Origin: Bdellovibrionota bacterium
Lineage (GTDB): Bacteria; Bdellovibrionota; Bdellovibrionia; Bdellovibrionales; JAEYZS01
Assembly (NCBI GenBank): GCA_040386775.1
Contig: JAZKEU010000010.1
Span: 1-50,596 of the forward strand
Direction: 5' to 3'
DNA: 50,596 nucleotides
A program made the translations under genes and the position numbers. Below the pieces are notes generated by a model. It was not told the origin of the DNA, searched no databases, and saw only the letters and a list, made by a program, of their open reading frames with translations. Of the stretch, positions 29,148-37,209 are shown one piece after another. The first letter of the stretch is position 1. Every line of letters begins with the position of its first letter.

Positions 29148-31351
29148 TGAGAATCAAATTGTTACTTCTGACATCACTTATATTCTCGAGTTCAAATCTT
29201 TACGCTCGTTCCTATGATCCAACAAATGATTTATTTTTTGCTTTTGGTAGTAGATGCAAGGGCAAAGGCTCTGTCAATGATTCGGCCTTTAACGATGGCG
29301 CAGGTCTTAAGTACATAGCCGAGAGTATTCGTGATGATGCTTCTTGCAAGGGCATTACTGGCGCATTAAATGATATTCAAAACTTGAACGTTCCTAGATT
29401 ACTTAGAGACCGTAACTCTGAAGATGATCTAGAGTATATGTCCATACAGGCAAATGATTTAGAATTGGCAATTCAAGCAGAGATGAGTTCTGCCACTCCA
29501 GATATGGACTATATTGGTGCTCTAAAAGCGGAATTGGTTCTAGCGAAGGTGAATATTGCAAAGTCGCAAAAATTATCTAACCAAGAGCAGACAAGAAGAA
29601 GATTAGAGACAATTGATAATTTTCAAAAATATTCCAATACACTCTTTGCACGCCTTAAACAAAGCGATGAATGCTTGACCAAGAATCCAAATATTGCGGC
29701 ACAAATTGGAGCGCAAATTTTGGGTTTGGGTTCAACGATGGCTTCTGGTTATGTCGGATCTTTGATGCTTGCCACGGGAAGTATGGTAGATAACTACGTT
29801 TCATTTGTAAGGCAACACAAGATTGGAAACAAGATCAAGGACGTAACCAACAATCGCCTTGGCGAAGCTGTGGGTTGCTCATTAGAAGGATTGTCGTATA
29901 CCTATTGCCAAGCTCGCGATGTGGAAACAATTATTAATTTTAATAAATCTAAAAACAAAGATGTGAAATCAAAACCCAGCTGGTTGGATGGTATTGGAAT
30001 TATTGGCCAAGATGTCCAATCTTATATGGATTGGATCACTCAGGTGGATTCGGGAGCGCCAGCAGGAACCATCGGTCGAGCGGATGACAAGAAGAAGGCT
30101 TTTGCCTTGCAGAATGATTTGCGTTCTGCAGGAATTGATATCGAAGGTATATTGAATACCGCTAAGAACACTGTTGCCCAAAGCAGTAATAAAATTGAAG
30201 CGACCAAAAAAGCCCTCAATGATATTGCGACGAAGTTTCAGGTTTGTGATACTTTTGGTAATTGCGGGCTGTCCTCAGGCGGACCTTTTGGAAATGCTTT
30301 TGCCTCTGATCCTGGTTGCGGACCTTTTATATATCTTTATTCAAAAGGTGTAGATCGAGTCAGAAAAGACAACGGATTGATTCCTTGCAAAACCTATGTC
30401 ACAACACAGTATCCAATCATCCCTGATATCAATACTGAAGTTGGTCCTCTCGTCGATGGCCTTGTTGCTGAAGCAACTCAAAGTATCAATATTCAACTCT
30501 CTCAGGTGAGTGAGAGCAATCCTAATCTTGTTATATCTAAGGTAGATGCACGAACTCAGAATCGTAGATCTGCAAGAGAGTTTTTAAATTCCTCATTGGC
30601 TTACTTAGAAAACTTACTTGGTGATAGCAATAGCATTGCCCAAAGAAAAAATCAGCGTGAACTGATAGAAAAAACAAGGGGCCAAATTGTCAATGCACTT
30701 AAGATCATAGATAGAACTGAAGAGGGAAATACAGATCCTTCCAAGAAAGTTGCAGATCTTTCAAAAGAGTTAATCCCACTGGGAGATACATTTGCAATTC
30801 CAAAATCATTGAGTGAAATTATAAATCAAGATATCGATCAAAAAATTAGCCAAGGTCAAATTGATGAGAATTTGGCCGCACTCATGCAACTCTCTTCAAA
30901 TGACAGTCTGGGAGAGTTGATAAAATACTACATCGGTCTTGAAGCTGCGAAAACTCAATCTCGATCCGCGAAAGAATTAACCCGCACAAATTTATCCGCT
31001 CTTTCATCTATCTTTAGCGACAGTTTAAAAAATCGCATGGAAAAATTAAGTCGCCAAGCCAAAGATGATCCCGATGCCAAGGAGTCTTTGGCACTACTAT
31101 GCATGCAAACTCTTGCGGTGCCTGAATCTCCGAAGATGGGAAAATTGGATGTTAAGCAATATTGTGACGGACAAGTTTATAAAAGTATTTATGACGAATC
31201 AAAAATCTCTATGAACTACAATGATCTTTCAAGAAAAAGTTATCCGGAGAGAGCATGCGCAGTCTACGATTTCTACCGAAAGTCATATCTCTATGGCCTC
31301 AAATCCAATCGGGGCAACTCGCCAACAGATAAAGCAGAAGGTGCAAAGTAA
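29147..31351 (+). CDS. Large secreted Cys-rich helical protein, unknown function
   Basis: A 734-aa exported protein with no family I recognise. GGAGG lies 9 bases before this ATG; a GTG three bases earlier is equally possible. After the signal peptide (MRIKLLLLTSLIFSSSNLYA) it is mostly helical, with long Gln/Asn/Ser/Lys-rich helices. Cys are scattered throughout (SRCKGKG, ASCKGI, DECLTK, VGCSLEG, TYCQAR, VCDTFGNCG, DPGCGPF, LLCMQT, QYCDGQ, RACAVY), consistent with many disulfides. A Gly/Ala hydrophobic patch (AQIGAQILGLGSTMASGYVGSLML) at about residues 185-210 may insert in a membrane. It is translationally coupled to the 176-aa secreted protein, so the two may form a complex. Confidence 0.75.
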   Translation: MRIKLLLLTSLIFSSSNLYARSYDPTNDLFFAFGSRCKGKGSVNDSAFNDGAGLKYIAESIRDDASCKGITGALNDIQNLNVPRLLRDRNSEDDLEYMSIQANDLELAIQAEMSSATPDMDYIGALKAELVLAKVNIAKSQKLSNQEQTRRRLETIDNFQKYSNTLFARLKQSDECLTKNPNIAAQIGAQILGLGSTMASGYVGSLMLATGSMVDNYVSFVRQHKIGNKIKDVTNNRLGEAVGCSLEGLSYTYCQARDVETIINFNKSKNKDVKSKPSWLDGIGIIGQDVQSYMDWITQVDSGAPAGTIGRADDKKKAFALQNDLRSAGIDIEGILNTAKNTVAQSSNKIEATKKALNDIATKFQVCDTFGNCGLSSGGPFGNAFASDPGCGPFIYLYSKGVDRVRKDNGLIPCKTYVTTQYPIIPDINTEVGPLVDGLVAEATQSINIQLSQVSESNPNLVISKVDARTQNRRSAREFLNSSLAYLENLLGDSNSIAQRKNQRELIEKTRGQIVNALKIIDRTEEGNTDPSKKVADLSKELIPLGDTFAIPKSLSEIINQDIDQKISQGQIDENLAALMQLSSNDSLGELIKYYIGLEAAKTQSRSAKELTRTNLSALSSIFSDSLKNRMEKLSRQAKDDPDAKESLALLCMQTLAVPESPKMGKLDVKQYCDGQVYKSIYDESKISMNYNDLSRKSYPERACAVYDFYRKSYLYGLKSNRGNSPTDKAEGAK

Positions 31352-31375
31352 TTGACGCACTGACAGTACGGAAAA

Positions 31376-32968
31376 CTAGGGGGTACCTTTTAGAGAGTTC
31401 ATTTTGTTGAGTCGCTTGATGAAATCTATTGGGGATTCGAATCCGGTTAGGGTTAAATCTTTTCGAACAGTTCCATCTTTTTCGATGAATATAATTGTCG
31501 GCAATCCTACCACTCCGTATTTTTCTAAGATTGGAGAGACGTGGGCGTTCTCTTGGGTGGCGTCCACTTTGAGTAATACTGCTCCGGCCAGTTCTCTTTT
31601 TACCTCTAAATTTCCAAATGTGAACTTATCAAGTTCGTGGCAGGCTGCACACCAATCCGCGTAAAAATCAATAACCACTACTTGCTTATTTCTAGCTCCC
31701 TCAATGGCTTTTTCTGAGAAGGCAGCCCACCCTGTGGATGGAGTTGTGATTTGTGTGGATTCAGGAGGTGTAAAATATTTTTTTAATACCGGTGAAAGAT
31801 AATAAAAACCCATTATGATTAGAACTACGCCGAATACTTTTTTTACTCTCAGCATCCATGGGCCAGATTTAGGAAGTTTACTTATAAGCTGAGAAAAAGT
31901 TCCCATCAAAATAAAGATCAACCCCAATCCCATAGCATAAGTGAAGAGGAGAAAGAATCCTAGAACTGCTTTTTGACTCTGAGCTACGTACGTAAGAAGC
32001 GCCACGAGCACAGGTCCTACGCAAGGACTAGCTACGATACCAGCGATCAAACCTGTAACGTATGCGCCCACATATCCTTGAGATATTTTTTTATTTCCAA
32101 GTTTTGATCTAATGAATACGGGCACTTGAATTTCATAGAGGCCAAACATGCTCAGTGCCATGGCAAAAAATAAAAGCGCAATGATTGAAACAACGAGAGG
32201 GTTGCTTAGGTAAGAACCAAAAAGAGTTCCTGTTTTTGCAGCGGCAACTCCAAGTAGAGAATAAGTCGTTGCTATTCCGTGAACATACACAAGGCTAATC
32301 ATAAAGCCTTTCCAACGAGACTTACCAATGGTCTGCGATCCCAAAATTGAAAGGGTGATAGGAATCATTGGAAATATACAGGGAGTAAAACTAGTTAAAA
32401 TTCCTGCAAAAAATATAAATAAGAATGTAAGAATCGATCCTTGATTGATAAGATCTTCCACGGAAATATCTGAGAGTGAGTCTGCCAGGCTCGTACTCTT
32501 GGAAGGATTATCGATTACCGCCACGTTCAATATTTTTTTGGTGGGTAATAAACAAAAATCCTCGGAGCAAGCTTGATAAGTCATTTGGATTTGAATGTCT
32601 TTGAGTGGGGACATTTCGGCGCGCAAATTTAGAATGAGTTCCGATTTTTCTTTAATGCCTTTTTTATTCTTTTTCGAAAATTTATCATAAAACTTAATAA
32701 GAGGTTTGATTTCAAAGTTTTGAACTTCAAGACCTTTTTGAGGTTCTAGAATTTCGAATTTAAAAGAATCAAAATAAGCATGATATCCTGTAGGCAAAGA
32801 CATATCGAATTTCACAGGAGTAATTTTTCCAGGAGAAATTACTATATCACTTTTAGAAGTAGATCCGATCGATGCAACCTCAACACTTAATGGGTCTTTA
32901 AGAGCGTTAATGGCAAAAGCATTAGGACTCAATGCTATTAAAATGGACAACAATAATTTCATCTTCAT
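31376..32968 (-). CDS. dsbD: Thiol:disulfide interchange protein DsbD
   Basis: Carries electrons from cytoplasmic thioredoxin across the inner membrane to keep periplasmic thiols reduced. All three modules are present: a periplasmic N-terminal domain with the reactive pair in CSEDFC; a central eight-helix CcdA/DsbD membrane domain with its Cys in SFTPCIFP and ASPCVGP; and a C-terminal thioredoxin domain with ADWCAACHE (CAAC). Length (530 aa) is close to the E. coli enzyme. The signal peptide (MKMKLLLSILIALSPNAFA) and AGGA before the ATG support the start. A reducing pathway suits this window, which is rich in exported Cys proteins. Confidence 0.95.
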   Translation of the reverse strand: MKMKLLLSILIALSPNAFAINALKDPLSVEVASIGSTSKSDIVISPGKITPVKFDMSLPTGYHAYFDSFKFEILEPQKGLEVQNFEIKPLIKFYDKFSKKNKKGIKEKSELILNLRAEMSPLKDIQIQMTYQACSEDFCLLPTKKILNVAVIDNPSKSTSLADSLSDISVEDLINQGSILTFLFIFFAGILTSFTPCIFPMIPITLSILGSQTIGKSRWKGFMISLVYVHGIATTYSLLGVAAAKTGTLFGSYLSNPLVVSIIALLFFAMALSMFGLYEIQVPVFIRSKLGNKKISQGYVGAYVTGLIAGIVASPCVGPVLVALLTYVAQSQKAVLGFFLLFTYAMGLGLIFILMGTFSQLISKLPKSGPWMLRVKKVFGVVLIIMGFYYLSPVLKKYFTPPESTQITTPSTGWAAFSEKAIEGARNKQVVVIDFYADWCAACHELDKFTFGNLEVKRELAGAVLLKVDATQENAHVSPILEKYGVVGLPTIIFIEKDGTVRKDLTLTGFESPIDFIKRLNKMNSLKGTP

Positions 32969-32998
32969 ATCTATGATTCCTATCGGTTTTAAGCTGCC

Positions 32999-33012
32999 GA
33001 CACTCGAGTGTC
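32999..33012. promoter_or_regulatory. 14-bp palindrome GACACTCGAGTGTC between dsbD and motA
   Basis: A perfect palindrome 30 bp upstream of the dsbD ATG and about 135 bp before motA. It is followed by TTTTAT on the plus strand, but no plus-strand gene ends there. It is more likely an operator than a terminator. Confidence 0.4.
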
Positions 33013-33101
33013 TTTTATAACCTAAGTCTAGGTGAGTGGGTAGAGTTTAGGAAAATATCAAAGACCTTGGTCAAGACTGACATTGGGGATCAAGATTTAC
33101 T

Positions 33102-33129
33102 TAATCTATTGGAAGGCTTAAGCCGAAAA
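33102..33129 (+). promoter_or_regulatory. Possible sigma28-type promoter before motA
   Basis: TAAT and GCCGAAAA are separated by 16 bp, partly matching the flagellar consensus TAAA-N15-GCCGATAA. The transcript would start within or next to the ribosome-binding site. Motility genes are natural sigma28 targets. The match is incomplete. Confidence 0.3.
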
Positions 33130-33147
33130 AATGCTTGAGGTGATCTT

Positions 33148-34008
33148 ATGGGTATAGTTGGATTTATAGTCGTTTTTGCGATGGTCTTCGGGGGATATGT
33201 TCTCCACGGTGGACAGATGCGTGTTATGTGGCAACCGACCGAGTTCATGGTTATTTTCGGGGGTGCGATTGGTGCCATAATTATTTCTTCTCCAATATCT
33301 TCAATCAAAATGATGGTCGGAATGACAATCAAAGCTTTGATTGCTGGCGGATTGAAGAAATCAGATTACCTCGATCTTTTACAAATGATGTATCGACTGT
33401 TCCAAGTCTTCAGAAAAGACGGACCTCAAGCAGTTGAAAAACATATTGAAGATCCAATGAATTCAGAAATTTTTAAAGCATACCCAACTTTCTTAAAGAA
33501 TCACCACGCCGTAGATTTCCTTTGCGACACTATGAAGATCACACTCTCTGCGGATCTTTCACAATACGACGTTGATGATTTGTTAGATCAAGATATTAAA
33601 GTTATTCACGAAGAAGAACATCAAGCTCAAGGGATCATGGGATCCGTAGCCGATGCGATGCCGGGTCTCGGGATCGTGGCCGCGGTACAAGGGGTTATCT
33701 TGACGATGGGTAAATTAACAGAAGGTACTGAAGCGATCGGTGCCTCGGTTGCCGCTGCCCTCGTTGGTACGTTCTTAGGGGTTATGGCAGCTTATTGTAT
33801 GTTTGCGCCACTCGCTTCTAAAATGGCAAAGAACATTGATGCTGAAGGTAGATATTTAAAAGTAATTAAAGCTGCGATGGTTGCTCTTCAAAAAGGTGCG
33901 CCACCGTTAGTTTGCGTAGAGTACGCAAGACGTTCTATTTATCCAAATGATAGACCATCATTTGAAGAAATGGATTCATCTACTCGTGATATGAAAAAAG
34001 CAGCGTAG
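33148..34008 (+). CDS. motA: Flagellar stator protein MotA
   Basis: Inner-membrane proton channel subunit of the flagellar stator. The 286-aa sequence has four hydrophobic helices, two at the start (GIVGFIVVFAMVFGGYVLHG, FGGAIGAIIISSPISS) and two in the second half. These contain the MotA signature VADAMPGLGIVAAVQGVI and the AAALVGTFLGVMAAYCM helix. The cytoplasmic loop of about 110 residues carries the charged segments that contact FliG. GAGG precedes the ATG. It ends 6 bp before motB, as in most mot operons. Confidence 0.94.
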   Translation: MGIVGFIVVFAMVFGGYVLHGGQMRVMWQPTEFMVIFGGAIGAIIISSPISSIKMMVGMTIKALIAGGLKKSDYLDLLQMMYRLFQVFRKDGPQAVEKHIEDPMNSEIFKAYPTFLKNHHAVDFLCDTMKITLSADLSQYDVDDLLDQDIKVIHEEEHQAQGIMGSVADAMPGLGIVAAVQGVILTMGKLTEGTEAIGASVAAALVGTFLGVMAAYCMFAPLASKMAKNIDAEGRYLKVIKAAMVALQKGAPPLVCVEYARRSIYPNDRPSFEEMDSSTRDMKKAA

Positions 34009-34014
34009 GAACAA

Positions 34015-34899
34015 ATGGCAAAAGAAGAAAAGAAAGTCATAGTCATAAAAAAGATTACCGAGGCAGGACACGGTCACCATGGTGGTGCGTGGAAGGTGGC
34101 CTTCGCCGATTTCATGACTGCCATGATGTGTTTCTTCCTGGTGATGTGGCTCTTAAACCAATCTGAAGAAACGAAAAAACAAGTCGCTTCTTATTTCACT
34201 GGTCCTAGTATGATTGAACATCAGTTCACGAGCTACGGAGCGGAGTTAACACTAGAAAAATTATTCTTGGATTTAGTCAATCAACCATTGAAGACAGCGC
34301 AAGAGTTTATGCAGCCAGCGGATTTCACTCCTAATTTAATGTCTATGGGTTCAAAGAAAATCGTTATGCAACAGATCGCTCAAGAACTGGGCGAGATGGC
34401 TTCAAACGTGAATATTGAATCTGATTCGGTGACATTCGAAATTCCTGATAGATATTTATTTGAAAGGGGCAGCAACAAGCCTTCGGCGCAGTTTATAAAT
34501 ACAATGAAAAAAATCGAAGCTGTAACTCAAGGCCTAGAATACTCAGTAGTAGATATTCGATCGAATTTCTTTTATACAGACAGCGCCATTTCAGATCAAG
34601 ATGCGGAATGGGTAGCAAAAAGCAGATTGGATTTAATTCAAAATAAAGTGAAGTCAGGATTTGAACACGAATCAAACGATGTTATTGGAACAAGTAAAGC
34701 AAGTAAAAATACAGCGTCTCAAACTGGGACACGCAGTGGAATGATCACTTTTGAAATCAAGCAAAAAGAATTTTTACCAGACGGCAGAAAGCCTCGCAAA
34801 TTAGAAGATGTTTTTGATAGCAAAGTTGAAGGATCTAATCCTTACGACACATTTGTAAAGCGCGCTACTAAATCTAAAAAAGAAAATAGGAAGAAGTAA
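34015..34899 (+). CDS. motB: MotB-like stator protein with unusual C-terminal domain
   Basis: The N-terminal half is canonical: a basic segment, then GGAWKVAFADFMTAMMCFFL with the proton-carrying Asp, then VMWLLN and a plug-like region. The C-terminal OmpA-like domain is recognisable (FEIPDRYLFERGSN; VAKSRLDLIQNKV). At the place of the usual GHTD-type peptidoglycan-binding strand it has VVDIRSNFFYTD, and it ends with a long basic Lys/Arg-rich tail. Binding of peptidoglycan may be altered. It is paired with motA in one operon. Several MotAB sets occur in Bdellovibrio-type genomes; which set this corresponds to is not known to me. Confidence 0.88.
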   Translation: MAKEEKKVIVIKKITEAGHGHHGGAWKVAFADFMTAMMCFFLVMWLLNQSEETKKQVASYFTGPSMIEHQFTSYGAELTLEKLFLDLVNQPLKTAQEFMQPADFTPNLMSMGSKKIVMQQIAQELGEMASNVNIESDSVTFEIPDRYLFERGSNKPSAQFINTMKKIEAVTQGLEYSVVDIRSNFFYTDSAISDQDAEWVAKSRLDLIQNKVKSGFEHESNDVIGTSKASKNTASQTGTRSGMITFEIKQKEFLPDGRKPRKLEDVFDSKVEGSNPYDTFVKRATKSKKENRKK

Positions 34900-34975
34900 T
34901 GGTGTTTGCATCAGGATTTGTCCTAAAGTGAGACATGCATTTAGATGTTTATCAAAAATACCGATAACTAACAGT

Positions 34976-35602
34976 ATGAAAACATTCCGTATTCTATGTG
35001 TATCTCTGTTACAATTTTCAGTTCAAATTTCTTTGGCTTTGTCTCTGATTAGTTGTATGGCCAAAGTGGAAAATGAAGATGTGATTGAAAGCGTAGAAAT
35101 AACAAGTCATGAAATCGAGCGTAGTGGAGCGAATGCAAAAATTATTTTGCATGGAGTTTGTCCTCGCTATACGAGTACATTGAAGATCAACGCGGGATCC
35201 TCTAGTTACGATGTTGTTCCATCATCGATGTCAGATCCAGGAGCTTATGTTGCAGGCTCTGGAGTTCCCATTGGAGAATGCAATAACGGGGTTCTCCGTG
35301 TGGAATACCCTGTCCCTAATCCAGCAACTGCGAGAATTATTCCATTTAAAGTAAAAGCGAAAATGGCAGATGGTAAGATCAGTTTGTACGCAGCAATAAG
35401 AGATGTGGATTTTTCAACTCCATTAGAATCATTGCCTGGATTCGCAGTCACTTCTGGCGGTGCATTTGAAGGGTCAAGTGGAATTACAGTGCATGCAAGT
35501 GCTGGAATTGTATTCAATCGCAACGACTCGATTATTATTACAGGTGCTAGTGCCACGCTTAGAGCAGGGCTACAGGGTATATTGTACGACGATACATTTT
35601 AA
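34976..35602 (+). CDS. Lipoprotein of unknown function, 208 aa
   Basis: The ATG at 34976 begins a lipoprotein signal (hydrophobic core QFSVQISLALSLISC with lipobox LISC). A longer frame to 34928 would bury it, so I reject that start. The mature region is beta-rich with two further Cys (GVCPRYTS, IGECNNG). A C-terminal strand-turn pattern (FAVTSGGAFEGSSGITVHAS, DSIIITGASATL) is like a small adhesin or a surface domain. No family is recognised. It lies 76 bp after motB and may or may not be co-transcribed. No good ribosome-binding site is seen. Confidence 0.72.
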   Translation: MKTFRILCVSLLQFSVQISLALSLISCMAKVENEDVIESVEITSHEIERSGANAKIILHGVCPRYTSTLKINAGSSSYDVVPSSMSDPGAYVAGSGVPIGECNNGVLRVEYPVPNPATARIIPFKVKAKMADGKISLYAAIRDVDFSTPLESLPGFAVTSGGAFEGSSGITVHASAGIVFNRNDSIIITGASATLRAGLQGILYDDTF

Positions 35603-35641
35603 GATCTAGAATGAACCTTATAAATTTAGGCTAGACTTTTG

Positions 35642-35661
35642 TGTGAATAGATCTATTCACA
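35642..35661. promoter_or_regulatory. Perfect 20-bp palindrome tgtgaatagatctattcaca
   Basis: A contiguous dyad without spacer, in the 130-bp gap before the S26-like gene. The ends TGTGA...TCACA recall Crp-type half-sites, but the spacing is 10 rather than 6, so Crp itself is not implied. It is likely an operator or a strong hairpin in the leader. No T tract follows. Confidence 0.65.
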
Positions 35662-35732
35662 TCCATAATTATATGAGATCTTTGTTTGAGAAAGAATTTG
35701 ATTCGATTCAAGGCAAACAAGGATAAGGCATC

Positions 35733-36365
35733 ATGGAATTTAATAATTTCAAAGATAAAATCAAAGCAAACATTATTCCCATAGTGGTGGTTGGACTGGG
35801 AATTGTACTCATTATTGGTGGCTTGATTTATTCTCAAAGCAAAAAAATTAAAATTGAAACCCAGTCTTGGAATGATGACGGCACGCTAAAAGAAGGTGTG
35901 AATTGCAAAACAGACAAAGAGACAGTAAAGGTTCCTGTAGCGGGTTCGGATATCTTTGAAGGCGGAACTGAAGTTGAAGTTGAAATGAATTATTATGCAT
36001 GCAACAAAGGTACTCGTGACGACATCGTGATGATTAAATCTCCTGGCAGGCAAGAGCCTCTTTTCAAATACATAAAATTACTTCCAGGTGATAAATACAG
36101 TGTGCAAGCCAAAGATAAGAAGTTCAGTGTTATTGTAAATGGAAACGAGATGGAAAATTCTAAAGGTGAAATTTACTCTTTCACAGAAAGAAAATCTCGT
36201 ATGATCAAGCTTTACGAAAGCAATTTTAAAGATGGAATCAAGCAAGGCGTATATTTTGTATTCGGAGAAAGCCCTGCAGGGGGTTTCGATTCAACAAGAT
36301 TCGGACCTGTAACCTCAGAAAGAATGGTTGGAAGAGTTTTAACTAAACCAACAGAAAAGAAGTGA
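35733..36365 (+). CDS. Divergent S26 (signal peptidase I-like) protein
   Basis: A 210-aa membrane protein with one N-terminal transmembrane helix (IIPIVVVGLGIVLIIGGLIY) and a periplasmic domain with LepB-like features. GSDIFEGGTEVEV at about residues 71-83 matches the Ser region GSMxPTLxxGD, with Ser72 as the catalytic candidate. YIKLLPGDKY supplies Lys115 as in YIKRxxGLPGD, 43 residues later. FGESPAGGFDSTRFGPV and ERMVGRV match the C-terminal box GDNRxxSxDSRxxGPV. Size and spacing fit the shorter Bacillus-type enzymes. It is more divergent than a housekeeping signal peptidase, so it may process a special substrate class. A Cys pair (NCKT, YACN) may form a disulfide. It lies 1 bp before the DnaQ gene. 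Confidence 0.72.
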   Translation: MEFNNFKDKIKANIIPIVVVGLGIVLIIGGLIYSQSKKIKIETQSWNDDGTLKEGVNCKTDKETVKVPVAGSDIFEGGTEVEVEMNYYACNKGTRDDIVMIKSPGRQEPLFKYIKLLPGDKYSVQAKDKKFSVIVNGNEMENSKGEIYSFTERKSRMIKLYESNFKDGIKQGVYFVFGESPAGGFDSTRFGPVTSERMVGRVLTKPTEKK

Positions 36366-36366
36366 G

Positions 36367-37191
36367 ATGCATCCTACAACAAAGATCAAAGATTTAACCT
36401 TAGTAGCATTTGATTTGGAGACTTCGGGAGGATATCCCTTGGATTCTGAAATCTGTGAGATCGCTGCAATCAAATGGAAAGACGGAAAAATTATTGATGA
36501 GTTTAAAACCCTCATAAAGCCCACTAAGAAGATGTCTGATTTTATTATTGGTATTCACGGTATCACTAACGAAATGGTGGAGAGCAGTCCTCGTATAGAA
36601 GATAAGATTCAAGAGTTTTATAATTTCATTCATGGATGTGCTGTTGTGGCCCATCACAGCCCATTCGATATGGGATTTTTATCTATAGAATTTGAGAAAA
36701 AAGCTTTTGTGGCTCCTTCGACCCCAGCTCTATGTACATCACTTTTAGCAAGAAGGGTTTTTCCAGAGTCTACAAATCATAAGTTACAAACTCTTATAGA
36801 ATTTTTAAATATTCCCAAAAACCAAGCCCATAGAGCCTATGAGGACACAGTACAGTGTTTGAATGTGGCGCTAAAAATTTTTGAAAAAGTAGGATGGGAT
36901 AAAACCTTAAAAGATCTTTATGATATTCAAGGCAGAATACTCACTTGGCAGAATTTTTATATGAGTGAGCTCAAAAAAAATCCAACTTTTAAAAATCTAA
37001 TAGATGCTGTTCAGAAAGATCAGCGAGTGAGAATTATTTATAAAGCTGGTCTAATTAGAAGAGATGAAAAAGTAAAAGTACATGCAGTAGTACGCTCCCC
37101 AGATGGAGATTTTATTTTCGCTCATACAGAAACAGACCCAAAAATAAAAAGATTCTACCTCTCAAAACTCCTAGAATCAGAACTAATTTAA
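36367..37191 (+). CDS. DnaQ-type exonuclease fused to a WYL-like domain
   Basis: Residues 10-175 form a DEDDh 3'-5' exonuclease: AFDLETSGG (Asp16, Glu18), AHHSPFDMGF and HRAYEDT, the fold of the DNA polymerase III epsilon subunit and of RNase T-like enzymes. A helical linker follows. The C-terminal about 70 residues (VRIIYKAGL, VKVHAVVRSPDGDFIFAH, IKRFYLSKL) resemble a WYL domain, which binds nucleic-acid-related ligands in many regulators and phage-defence proteins. The start immediately follows the S26 gene, so the pair may be an operon. It may be a DNA-repair nuclease; a pol III partner role is unproven. Confidence 0.82.
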   Translation: MHPTTKIKDLTLVAFDLETSGGYPLDSEICEIAAIKWKDGKIIDEFKTLIKPTKKMSDFIIGIHGITNEMVESSPRIEDKIQEFYNFIHGCAVVAHHSPFDMGFLSIEFEKKAFVAPSTPALCTSLLARRVFPESTNHKLQTLIEFLNIPKNQAHRAYEDTVQCLNVALKIFEKVGWDKTLKDLYDIQGRILTWQNFYMSELKKNPTFKNLIDAVQKDQRVRIIYKAGLIRRDEKVKVHAVVRSPDGDFIFAHTETDPKIKRFYLSKLLESELI

Positions 37192-37209
37192 AAGAGAATC
37201 CGGTACCTT

